A stretch of DNA of 64,000 nt from Buxus sempervirens (taxonomy: Eukaryota > Streptophyta > Magnoliopsida > Buxales > Buxaceae): positions 46,758,602 through 46,822,601 of the forward strand of contig OX387185.1 in the NCBI GenBank assembly GCA_947561395.2. The letters are read 5' to 3'. Below, piece after piece: positions 21,423 to 33,800 of this stretch. The translations under genes and the position numbers were made by a program. The notes under the pieces were generated by a model. That model saw only the letters and a program-made list of their open reading frames with translations, ran no database searches and had not been told where the DNA came from. Position 1 is the stretch's first letter; the number at the start of each line of letters is the position of its first letter.

Positions 21423-23331
21423 AGCTTCATCCCGTCCATCTTCGGCATCCTCTTCGCATCTTGTAAACACTCTCCTCAACTTCGAAGACGTCTATTTGGC
21501 ACTTAAGTTCTTTAAATCTGCCTCTAAAAGGGCGGATTCAAGAGAAAATCCCCAATTCTATTCAGCCATTATTCATGTGCTCGCAAGGGCAGGATTATAC
21601 GTGAAGGCCAGATGTTTGACAAGAGACCTCATCGAAAATCTCCAAAAGACGCGAAAACCTCACAACATTGGATCATTAGTTTTTAACTTGCTTAATCGGT
21701 TTGAGAGCTCCAAGTTTACTCCCAAGGTGTTCCAAGTGCTAATTGTGGCCTTCTCTCAAATGGATCTTGTTGAAGAAGCCTCTTGGGTGTATCACAAGAT
21801 TGGAATTTTGCCGGGTATTCATGCTTGCAACTCACTCTTGAATGGATTTGTCATGATGGGTAGATTTGATCCTATGTGGAGACTGTATGGAGAGATGCTT
21901 TCGCGCGGGTCCACTGCTAATGTTGCCACCTATGGTATTTTGATTGATGCTTGCTGCAAACAAGGTGACATTCCAAAAGCATATCGGCTCTTTGATGAAA
22001 TGATAGAGAAGAAGATATGTCCAACAGTTGTCATCTACACTATCCTTATTGGTGGTCTGTGCAAGGAGAGTAAGATGTCGGAAGCCTCTGATTTGTTTAG
22101 GATGATGCAAAGATCTGGTGTGCCTCCAAATCTTTATACGTACAATACTCTGATGGATGGGTACTGCAAAATAGTTTGTATAAAGCAAGCATTTGATTTG
22201 TACAAGGAAATGCTAGCAGATGGTTTGCAGCCAAATGTTGTCACATTTGGCATCTTAACCGATGGCCTTTGTAAGGCAGGTGCATTGAGAGAGGCCAGAA
22301 ACTTGTTTGTTTACATGGTTAAGTTCGGGGTTTGTCCAAATGTATTTGTGTATAACTCTTTGATTGATGGCCATTGTAGGAAACGAAACCTACCTGATGC
22401 AATGGATTTGCATTCAGAGATGGAAAAGGTGGAAATCCCGTCTGATGTATATACTTACAGTATACTTATAAGTGGTCTTTGTGGTGCAGGTAGAGTAGCA
22501 GAAGGAGATATTCTCTTCCAAAAAATGGAAGAAAAGGGAGTTCCAGCAAATTCTGTGACATATAATGCATTGATTGATGGACTTTGTAAAGAGGGCAATA
22601 TGGCCAAGGCTTTGGGGGTTTGTTCTCAAATGACAGAAAAAGGAATAGAGCCCAATGTCATCACTTTCTCTTCCTTGGTGGATGGGTATTGCAAGGAGCA
22701 GAAAATGAAGGCTGCCATGGGGCTTCACTCAGAGATGGTCATTAAAGGTGTTGTCCCTGATGTGGTTGCATATACAGCTTTGATTGATGGGCATTCTAAA
22801 GATGGAAATATGAAAGAGGCCCTGCTGCTGTATAAGGAGATGTTAGATGTGGGCATCACCCCAAATGTTTTCACACTAAGTTGTCTTATTGATGGACTAT
22901 GCAAGGATGGGAGGACTTCTGATGCAATTAAACTTTTCCTGGAGAGAACTACTAGTCCATGTTCAATTAACAGTATAGCAGATGACCTGAGCAGCTGTTC
23001 AGAAAATTGTGCAAATCATGTTATGTACACAGCTATAATTCATGGTCTTTGTAAGGATGGGTGGATTTTGAAAGCCAGTAAGTTTTTCTCAGAAATGAGA
23101 TGTTATGGTGTAACACCAGATGTTCTCACTTATAATTTCATCATACAGGGACACTGCCAAGCAAAGAATATGCTAAATGCAAAGATGGTGCATGCAGATA
23201 TGCTAAAGATTGGAATCTTGCCAGACGCAGTCACATACAATCTATTAGCCAAAGGTTATAAAGAGAGCGGAGACACCAAATCAGCTCTCACGTGTTCCGA
23301 GATTAGTTCAAATTGGATCATGGGTACTTGA
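21349..23331 (+). CDS. P-class pentatricopeptide repeat protein
   Basis: Intronless, about 660 residues. The ATG at 21349 gives MRTVAKFASAREFSIIARTI, an Arg/Ser/Ala-rich, acid-poor start typical of an organellar presequence. ATGs at 21343 and 21322 are alternatives; the next in-frame ATG is over 100 codons downstream and would remove PPR repeats. About thirteen canonical 35-residue P motifs follow, such as VVIYTILIGGLCKESKMSEA and NVITFSSLVDGYCKEQKMKAA. The repeats are regular and uninterrupted. P-class PPRs stabilise, splice or activate translation of specific mitochondrial or plastid RNAs. The target is unknown. The gene starts head-to-head with, and inside, the antisense 5' coding end of the neighbouring PLS gene. 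Confidence 0.88.
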   Translation: MRTVAKFASAREFSIIARTISSSSIASSRPSSASSSHLVNTLLNFEDVYLALKFFKSASKRADSRENPQFYSAIIHVLARAGLYVKARCLTRDLIENLQKTRKPHNIGSLVFNLLNRFESSKFTPKVFQVLIVAFSQMDLVEEASWVYHKIGILPGIHACNSLLNGFVMMGRFDPMWRLYGEMLSRGSTANVATYGILIDACCKQGDIPKAYRLFDEMIEKKICPTVVIYTILIGGLCKESKMSEASDLFRMMQRSGVPPNLYTYNTLMDGYCKIVCIKQAFDLYKEMLADGLQPNVVTFGILTDGLCKAGALREARNLFVYMVKFGVCPNVFVYNSLIDGHCRKRNLPDAMDLHSEMEKVEIPSDVYTYSILISGLCGAGRVAEGDILFQKMEEKGVPANSVTYNALIDGLCKEGNMAKALGVCSQMTEKGIEPNVITFSSLVDGYCKEQKMKAAMGLHSEMVIKGVVPDVVAYTALIDGHSKDGNMKEALLLYKEMLDVGITPNVFTLSCLIDGLCKDGRTSDAIKLFLERTTSPCSINSIADDLSSCSENCANHVMYTAIIHGLCKDGWILKASKFFSEMRCYGVTPDVLTYNFIIQGHCQAKNMLNAKMVHADMLKIGILPDAVTYNLLAKGYKESGDTKSALTCSEISSNWIMGT

Positions 23332-24812
23332 GAATCCTTTCTGCCAATTCATTATCTGGTGTTTCTTGGTAATAGCTGATGATGAATGAGGAAGATCAGC
23401 AAAGTTATGGGCAGTTCTTGCTTGGATATGGGATATAGGTCATATTTATAACTGGAGTTAGCCAAGCCAGGGTGGCATATTTTTGTTGCCTTATTGACAT
23501 TGTTCCTGTTGAGAACGAAAGCACTGCCACCAGCTTAATTAAATGAATTGGACGTCCAAGTTAAGTTGAACAAGAATCTTGTTTTCATATCACCAGGCAC
23601 TGAGGTAATTATAAAGCTATCAAGCAACATTCATAAATGTCTCGGCCATGGGATGCCCTGGTGATGCACATAGCATGTCTGACTCAGTGTCATCTAAAAA
23701 TGCCGTTTGCTGTACTGAATTTCTGCTTAGGCTTACAATTAGAAGCCTGGTAAAGCTCTGAAGCTCTTCAGACAAATGCAGATGGAGAAAATGGAACCTT
23801 ATCAGGTGACTCTTAATGGTTGCTCTATCTGATTGTGCAGATATTGGGACATTGGAGATAGAATACATTCATGCTTTCAATCCTGGTAAACAAAGATCTG
23901 ATTGAAGAATGCAGCATAATGTGGTTAGAGTGGGAAGGTCAAGTGTTTGTTTTGACAGAATAAGGAACAGGGGTGTTATCACTTGGGACTTTCATGATTG
24001 TGGGACATGCACTGTAAGGGCAAGCAGAAGAAGCCCTGCTGGGTTAGGAAAGATGGCAGCATTTGAATGTCATGCGCATGCATTACAGCTTGAAGCTCCA
24101 AATTTCTTTGGCTACATGGTGTCTCCTTTTACGCAGAGCTGGGCTTGCTGAGACTGCGTACATTGTTAACATGCCAATTCGGCTTAAAGCAGTGGTCTGG
24201 CACACATTATTATGTGCATGGAGCCTCCATGGCAACTTTTAACTTCGGGGAAGAAACTGGTCACAGTCGGAGCCTAGCATTTTTGGTGATAATGTTGCAA
24301 GTCTGTCACCTATACTGCTGCAGGCATGCATAGTAAAAATTTGATGTTTGAGAAGCCAGAAGAAAAGAGGAAAAAATCAACTTCGTATCATTCATGCCTG
24401 CAGAATCTTAACACAGAGAGAGAGAGAGAAGCCAGAAGAAGAAACGGTGGGCTTCATTGTATAATTCAATCAAGCTTTAAAGGCGAGGTCCATGATTTTG
24501 TTGCTGCATTGGAGTTATGCTCCATACATCTGAAGTCTAAAATAGGATTGATTCAAGGTGGGTTGATGGTTTTTTCGATTGAACTCACCAAACATTAGGC
24601 ATTGAAGTTAAATAGAATCACAAAATCGTGGGAGAATTTCATAAACCCACAAGTTGTAATTGATTTTTGTTTCTGAGAATACATTGAAGTTATAAATGTC
24701 TCTGCTTAATCTGGCCTTGCGTGTAAAATAAAACAAAAACGATAACAGAGGGTTGTGTTTCTACAAAAAAAGTTGCAAATTTGTTGAGGGGGAAATATAA
24801 TTTCAAAATCAA
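23332..24812. other. Intergenic region between PPR and p24 genes
   Basis: No gene recognised. The left part may be the PPR 3' UTR. Short open frames at 23909-24151 and 24326-24598 match nothing I know. A short GA repeat lies near 24414-24430. Confidence 0.55.
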
Positions 24813-26748
24813 TCAAAGGAGCTTCTTCCTTTCAAAGAAGGTCTTGAGATGCCACAATTGCAATCCTGCCACCGACAAGCAAACAAACAGGGAAAGGAAA
24901 CTCAACCAGGCCATCCTAGAGTTGGTAGATCTATTCAGCTCCTGCATTTCTTCCTCCCTGGAAAAATGCAGAGGATATAGGATATCAAACGATTTATATG
25001 AGATACGAAATCAAAATAAGGATCTCAACAAACAGAACTTGAAGAATATTGTGACAAAATTCTCCATGAAGCAAAAGTAATTGTGTTTTTACCTTTCACG
25101 AAGATAGAACATCTCTTCATGAATAGATGTGACAGTATCATACAACTTCTTCAACTCCAGTTCCACGACCTGAGGAATGGGCAAGAAGTGTTACCACAGT
25201 AAACAATGATCAGATAAAAATATTTTTAGTAATTCAAAGATAGATAGCCCTCATGCAAACAATATTCTTCTCCTTTTTCTTTTTCATTTTTTTTCCTTCT
25301 AATATAACGAACAGCTTCATCTATGTGTTCGTGTGTATGTGCAATAGCTAGAAAGTGAGAGAAGAGTGAAATGGAACAAATTTTCCCAAACTTAGGATTA
25401 CGAACGGTATTTGCCTGCTAACAAATAAACTGCTGGCCAAGTCCAAAATGTTACAGCTGAATTCAAAAATCTAATCTAAACTAGCTCGAAAATATTCTGA
25501 AAGTTAATATCGTCCATCATCATTCTCCAAACTAAACGTACTAAACAGCTAGACTAGCCAGTGAAAACTGCCTTCTTCCTAGTAGATCATCTACAAAACC
25601 TAGAAAATGGAACACGAAAAGCTTCCTGATCTATTTACTTTGTAAATGGGTGGCCAACCATTCTAGTTTAATTCTACAGTAAATTTATAAGAGCTAACAA
25701 ATGTTTTCTATAGGAATGAAAGGACAACAAAATAACAAAACAACATTAAAAATACTAAGGGGAATCTCAAGCAGTATAGTGGTGTTAGAGAGAGATAAAT
25801 ACAGCAGCAGTGACAAGCAAACTGATGCAAGCTGAAGGCTCCAAAAGGGTGGGCAGAAAATTCAAGAGAGACGTGAACAAACATAGTTCAACTAATAGTA
25901 TAGCTGTTGAGGTTGGAATTTTGAATTTATTTAAAAGATGTTGGTCAAAGTCAATTTTATCTGTTTCCTCTTATAAACTGTAATACTCAACGTATTTTCC
26001 TGCCAACATTTTGTCAAGACAATAATAGTTTTTTTTCTTTTAATCAGTAAGACTAATGGTTTTATTTTCTAAGAGGAAAGTCATATTCAAATTATCTGAT
26101 ATTACTGTGTTTGGGAAAGAAGGCTGCCTACTTGCTGATTGTCTTAAAAAACCCTTATATGAAATGTTATTAGAATGGGTCCCTCACAACAATGGAATTT
26201 GCTTCTTGTGCATAGTTTCGTTCAGAGTCTTTCACATCTGTTAATTCTGTTGACTTATTCGGAATATAGAACTACGGAAGTACTATTATCACAAAGAATC
26301 TCTTAATTAATCTCCTGTTATCACTTATATTGTCATCATTATCAAAACCTTATCCCAAATATAAGCACTACTCTGTCCAGCGTTCAGATAGCAATTAATA
26401 TAAGCACTACTCTGCCAATAGGCATCTGTCAAAGTTTAACTTAATAAACCCCTCTCTAGGGTTTATAATCAAATCATACCTCTCATTCGACACAGAGGAT
26501 ATGACCATAGTTGTGAAAACGCCTAGACAATGCCAGGCAATAGACTTGCCTGTAGCCTAGGCGACCGCCTAGGCAACAACTTTTTCATTTTAAAATAATC
26601 AAAATATGTTCATCATCCATTGTAGATGGAAGTATCAAAAAGACCTAAATATTGTGCATTTTAAAAAAGAACAATAACAACTAATAAAAATACAGGCCCT
26701 ATTTCCTTGTTCTCATGTAACCACTCAAATTTGCTAGGACAGAGAAAG

Positions 26749-26790
<42 letters not shown>

Positions 26791-27848
26791 GAGAGTCGGT
26801 CTAGTCGCTCAGTTCGTTGGAGAAGAACTAAGCGACTGGACCGAAGCTCGACGAAGAAGAGAAAAAAAGAAAGAAGAGAAAAAAAAGAGTGAGCGACTGG
26901 GAAGAGAAAGAGAGAGCGAGAAAGAGAGAGAGCGAAAGAGAGACAGAGGAGAGGAGAAGAGAGAAAGAGAGACAGAGGAGAAAGAGAGAGAGCGAGAAAC
27001 AAAGATTGAGGAGAAAGAGAGAGCAACAAAGAAAGAGAGAGCGAGAGCGAGAAAGTTTCGTTGGAGAAGAAGAGAAAAAAAAACGACACTGACGAAGCTC
27101 GACGAAGAAGAAGGGGAGAAGTTGTTGGAAGACATACCTTGCTTGCGGCTTGCGTTGATGAAGCTTGACGAAGACAATGGAGGAGAAGCTCAACGAAGCC
27201 TGTCTCTTGCGTGTTGATGAAGCTCAACGAAGACATGTGTTGAGGGAAACACTTTTTTTTTTATCTTCATGTTTGCTCGCCCAGACGAACAGGCGGTCGC
27301 CTTCTTGCCCAGGCTATCGCCTAGGCGACACCACGCCTGGACCTTGTTGGAACGCCTGGTCGCCTAGGCGACCGCCTTTAATAACTATGGATATGACCAC
27401 TATAGACCAATCCCTATGTAACTATAATCTGGATATGTCTCTGGTATTTAAATAAGTAGACATCAGAGAGTTATCATTGACATTTCAGTTGTCACTGCCA
27501 TTTCTGAGTAAGTGATCAATTGTATTTCAACTCCCACATCCTCAAATATAAACATTTTCCTTGCATGCCATAAGAGCCACAGGATGGTATGAAAAGCTGC
27601 TCCATAGATCATCTTCCTAGACATGGGAATCTTATTTGATACAAAGTAATAAGCAGTTTTCCCTTGGCAATTCATTTAATCAACTGAAGGAAAAAGGTTT
27701 ACCTCTCTGGCTAAACTACAGAAAAGAAACAAGTGATCTGCTTTCTTCCCTAACTTGAACATATAAAATGAATATTAGGTTATAAGAAGAGAAATACAGG
27801 CATTATCCTACAGGAATTAAGAGATTCCAAGAAGGCGGCAGAAAAGAA

Positions 27849-27885
<37 letters not shown>

Positions 27886-30800
27886 CTTTCTAACTGGAGT
27901 TTCATTCAGAAGCAAGAAACTTACACAAATAATAACAAAAAATGCTCAAACAGAAGACTAGAGTAGCAAGACCAAAGATCAAGAAACCATCACATACTCA
28001 GAGCCCAATACAAATGAAGAACTCAGAACCCAAACACTACCTGCCCAATAAATAATGCCCACCTACCAACTCCAACAGTGATTTTCCACAAAACATGTCA
28101 CCTCTCCTAGCTCCCGGAGTTCTCAAGTGAGTTGGCTGATCTACTCACTCTAAAGAACAAAGTGTTTACTTCAAGTTCTAGAAACTTCGCCTTATTTAAC
28201 AAATGCTTTGATCTCCAGGGTCCCAAAATCCCTTTAGCCATTCATTTTATAATAATAGCACTATCTCCTTCAACAATCAGATTTGGACGCCCTCCGCCTT
28301 GACCTTCTCTAAACCAGTAAAACAAGCCAAAATCTATGCCTTAACAGAATCCACCTTATCCATGGAGCCTGAAAAGGCATGAATGATCTCTCCACAAGAT
28401 TCCCCGAATACTCCACCCAATCCTATCCTCCCCGGATTACCCAAAGAACATCCATCGAAATTCAGTTTAAACATCCCCACGCATGAGGGACACCAATTTA
28501 CCAACATTGTAATCAACATATAATCCAAAAAGCTGACTTCCCACCAATTTACCAACATGTAATCAACATTGTAATCAACATGTAACCAATTTACCAACAT
28601 GTAATCAACATGAGGGACACCAATTTACCAACATGTAATCAACATTGTAATCAACATGTAACCAATTTACCAATCTCTAATGACATCAATCGATGGGATG
28701 CCCCTAAACTCCAAATGGGATTCAATCCAGGAAGCAAAAAAAAGAAGGTCCTAATAATCTCAATCAAAGTCAGTAATAGTACAGAACAACCGTCCTCAAA
28801 GATCCGTTTGTTCCTTTCCACCAAATGTGTTCTACAATCGCCTGAAAGATAACCATGTATAGAACTTTTTCTCTCCTACCAAGTCCCTCAAACCTCCATG
28901 ATGAGAAGAGGAGAAATCACCTAGGCTACCTCTATGAGCTGCAAAAAGAACTGCCACACCTGAACAGTACGCTACAATGCAAGAACAAGTGGTTAATTGT
29001 CTCATCCCGCAACCTACAAAGAAAAAACATGGTAAGGTAAAAGACCAAAAACTTCTTTTAACTTGGAAGATGTCAAGAGTGTTAGCCATATATAAAAGCA
29101 AAGTCCAGATAAAGGCTCTGATTTTATGTGATATAGGAGGTTTCAATAACAAGGAAGTAAAAAAGGGTGCCAAGGGTTCATCTTTATTTCTTCTATTAAT
29201 AGAGAAGAATGACTTACAATAAAAGGAATCAAAAGGGTAAGGATTCCACACGGGTCCATCGAGAGCTACGGAGTCAATGAAAACATCATGGAGAACCTCA
29301 AGAAAGGAAAAGAGCTCAATCAAATCAGCTTGTATTATAAAATTAAGATTCTAAGGAAGGTCAAAAGGGGACCATAACAAAACCTCATTGGCATTGTCCT
29401 TATGGGAAGTAGAAAGATAAAATATTCTTGAGAACCAGGATAATAGGTGACACTCCTCGACCACAGATTAGACCATAACACATGAGCTCTCTTAAACCAA
29501 AACAAAAGCAAATAAAAGGATTCTAAAGTCTTCTCACGTCCCCAAGGACTTGTTCCTGAGCACCTAACCCTAATATTGAGAGCCCACCCATTCTGCAACA
29601 CCATATATGTGGTCATTGCACCCTTACCAGATATGTGGTCATTGCACCCTTAACAGATGCCAACAACTTTGGCAAGTGGTTTTGCCTATGCCAGGGGTCC
29701 CACTGTACTCTCTATTATCAAATATTGTATAGGAGGGACTTCAAGATCTGAGTATCACCTTAAACATTCATCACAACCCAACAGCTAAGCATTGTATCTG
29801 ATTTTAAGATGTTCAAATGTGCATCTTGTTTTTCTCCTTGACCAACTTGGAAACATTTCTCACATGCCGTCATTTTTTCCAATTTATACCCATTGATAAA
29901 CCGCATGAGTCCCCCTCCATTCAAACCCAAAATATTCTCAAGCATTGGTTCACATGCTATTCCATTAGCACAGCACCATTTCTAATAGAACTCTTAAACC
30001 ACACATCTTTACTGGAAGATCAACTTCAGAACTGATTTCCCTAGCACCAAAATCACTCATGTAAATCACAAGAATATGAACTGAGAAAGTGAATTTGAAG
30101 GCCTAAAAGTCTTCTTGAATACAGTCCGTGACTCCAACAAAACTCCGTCCCTAGGGCTCATCATACCACAAGGTCAATTCAAAGTTTTCCAAGATAGTTG
30201 ACCACTTAACATGCAGCATAATGAGATGATTAAACTGACCATCAATAACCAGGATATCTGAGTATACTAAAGCATTCAACGGTCAAGATCATCCTGACTC
30301 AGCAACATAAATCTTGTTCCTCCATCCCAAATTGTCAAAAATCATATATTTAGTTAGCTTATGGGTATTCAAATCCTTTCTAGCCTATTCCATCCGTTTT
30401 TCTTTTTCTTTCCCTTGTACTCTAATATCTTTCAGTGAGAGCCGACTAGGGCTAGCAATGGGTCCGATATATATCCGAATCCGACCCGAATCCGATCCAA
30501 AATTGCCGAATTCGGATATAGATTTTAGATCCACGGTTCGGATACGGATCTCGAATTTCGGATCTGAAAAAATTCGAATTCGGATATACCTGTATCCGAT
30601 CCGAACCGAACATATATTTATAATATATATAAACTTAGCCCAGAGGCCCTAGACCATGGTTCAATCATATGGTTCAACCATAAATTAGGAGGGTTAAACA
30701 CTTAAACCATCATTCGACCATTTGCCCCAACCCTAACCCAAAACACGAATTCAATTTCGAATCATGCCCTAAGTTCGCGTCTCCTTCTCCATTCTCTGCC

Positions 30801-33800
30801 AAGTGCCGACTGCAATTTTGGGGGATCCTTCGTCGACTACGAACGCCACGGTCGCCGGTCGCCGCCGCCATCGAACAACATTGCCGACGGAACATTTGCC
30901 CTAACCCTAAGTCCCTAACCCAAAACACGAATTCGAATCATGCCCTAACTCCCTCTCCATTCTCTGCCGACTACGATTTTGGGGGATCTGTTCATCGACT
31001 ACGAACACCACGGTCAGCGGTTGCCACCGTCGTCGAACAACATTGCCGACGGCCTCATCAGTCACGGTCACCATCTTCCTCAACAGTCAACCTACTACGA
31101 ACGCCACGGTCGCCATCTTCCTCAAGTTTGTAAGTCCCTCATCAGTCATCTTCGAAAAGTATTTTGTTATTTTTTTTTTAAACCTTTTGATGAAGTTAAG
31201 CAAATCCTTTCCAATCGGCAGAATCCCAGACTCCTCTGTTTCAGGCTTTCAGCCGTTATTGGCTTCGTTGAGTCTCAGGCGGCAAATCAACTCTGTCGAT
31301 AGCAATTCAGTTCAGGTGTTCCATCGCGTCCAATAAACCTCACTTCAATCCCCAATGATTAGTTGGTTGATTTTTTCTACTCGTCTGTATTGATAACTTT
31401 GGATTTTGCAGTGATTCTGGTGACCTTCGTTCACTCCCATAAGCTATCGTCCATCGTTTCCAGCGGCTGTTGTCCGTTGTTTCTAGCAGCTGTTGCTAAT
31501 CAGGTAAGCAGAAAGCTCCCACTCCCTTTAATCCAATCAATATAATTGATGACCATTACAAGGCATGCTTCCTTCATAGTTTATAGAGCAATTGCACATG
31601 GTGGATTGACCTTCCATGATTGACTTCATCAAACATGGCTTGATTCATGTCTTCTGTCTGAAAATTGCTCACCATAAAAGAATTCAGGGAATACAATATC
31701 CCATAATCAAACTTGATTGGATGAGTATGCCCTTTTAATTTATAGACTTCTATATTTTAGTTACTTGTTATAATATTGGAGATGAATGTAACAGATCAGA
31801 TGGTTATCAGTTGCGAATTCTTTTATTGGAGATATCAGTTCTCTCTATGCTTGGTAGTTGCGAATTTTTTTATTCCAAGTTCATCCTGCTGTAATGTTTG
31901 TAGATAGATAACAAGATGAGAGGAATATAATCATCTAATCAATAATTTGTTTGTGTCATGAAAGGCCTTTTGTAGGATGTCTGTTGGGAAACAGCAAGTA
32001 TCACCAGGACTCTCTCAGTTGCTTCTTTGGTTAATGTGGAATTGTAAATGTTGTCCTAACAGCCTTTTTATTTCTGAGCTCTGATAAGATTATTGTAGCC
32101 CAAATAGCAAATAAGATACAAAGCAAATGACCACTTTATGATCAAAGATGATATTTCATTCATTGCTTAATGCTTTTGCATCAGCACAGTTTGTTGCATT
32201 GTTATTGTTTGGTTATGATGTTGTATCATTTTTAGTTTAGAAACCTGCAAGTTCTCAACATTGGATTACTCACTTGTTATTGTTTGCCTATTGCTTGCTA
32301 TTTGCTACATCTTAATTATTTATATTTCTTTTAGAAGGTGCCGGGTATGTCGTCGGAACCTATTTCAGTTGGAGATGAAGTTGAGGCCCGTGAGGCTGCG
32401 ACTGTTGAGTCAGCTCCATCATCTCCTAAAAGAAAGAAGTTGAAATCTAAAGTGTGGGAGGAATTTGATAAGGTTGTAGGACCAAATGGGGAAGATATAG
32501 CTGTTTGCATGCATTGTATGAAAAAATTGAATGGGGCAAGCTCTAGTGGGACCACTCACTTATGGAATCATTTGCTTAGATGTCCTAGAAAGTCCCACAA
32601 AAACATAGGCCAACAATTGTTGTCAGTGACCAAGGGTAAAGGGGGTTCAAGTTCTACAGTAAAACCCTTTAAGTTTGATCAAGAAAGAAGCCGTTTAGAT
32701 ATGGCAAGGACGATTATTAAGCACGGATATCCTTTCAATATGGTGGAACATGAGTTTTTTGAGATTTTTATCAATAATTTGCAGCCAATGTTCAAGCTTG
32801 TGACACGAAACACAGTTAAGGCTGACATCCTTCAAGTGTATAAAAAAGAGAAGGAGAAGTTGTATAACATTTTTTATAAGAATTCTTCCCGAATTAGTTT
32901 GACAACTGATTTGTGGACAGCTGAACACCAAAACCTTGGTTATACTTGCTTAACTGCCCACTTTATTGATGATGAATGGGAGCTTAGGAAGAAAATTATT
33001 GCTTATACAACTGTTGAATGTCCTCATGATGCGGAGACCCTTCTTAGAGTTGTTAAAGAGTGGATATTGGAATGGAATATTGACAAGAAGTTATTTTCCA
33101 TTACAGTTGATAATGCATCTACCAATGATGCAATGGTTAGAGATTTGAGAAGTTGGTTGTGCAAAGAAGAGTTGCTTCCTTTAAATGGTGAGTTGTTTCA
33201 TGCGCGTTGTAGTGCACATATTCTGAATCTTATTGTGCAAGACGGGTTACAGGAGATAAAAGGATTGATAAAGATGATTAGAGAGAGTGTCAGATATATC
33301 AGATCATCACCTTATAAGAAGCAAAAATTTAAGAATGCTATGAATCAAGTTAAGCTTTTTGGAAAAAAAGGTGTTTGTCTTGATGTGAAAACAAGATGGA
33401 ATTCCACCTATCTAATGTTGGAGAGTGCAATTGAGTTGAAAGAAGCATTTCATCGATTGAAGATCATTGATAATGATTTTAAAGTGAATCCATCAAAGGA
33501 AGAATGGGAACTAGCAAAAAATGTATTCAAATGTTTGAAAGTTTTCTATGAAGCCTCAACGAAATTTTCAGCTTCTTCTTATCCAACTGCTACTGTGTAC
33601 TTTCCAGAAGTGTGTGAAATACATCTCAACTTAATCAGTTGGAAAGACAGTGAACATGATTACTTGCGTTCAATGGCACGCAAAATGAAGGTGAAATTTG
33701 ATAAATATTGGGAAGCATGCAACATACTTTTTGCAATTGCTATCATTCTTGATCCTCAATTTAAATATCACTTTGTGGAGTACAACTACACTGAAATCTA

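Noticed and set aside
23909..24598. Two small plus-strand frames of 80-90 codons downstream of the P-class PPR gene
   Set aside because: No homology, poor composition, and no splice partner found; more likely 3' UTR or intergenic.
26661..27236. Ser/Leu- and Arg/Glu-rich open frames of 60-190 codons on both strands
   Set aside because: Simple-sequence GA tract within a non-autonomous transposon; no start context or domain.
27840..27895. CRISPR, tRNA, rRNA or bacterial operon signals anywhere in the window
   Set aside because: None seen. Genes are spliced, monocistronic and plant-specific.
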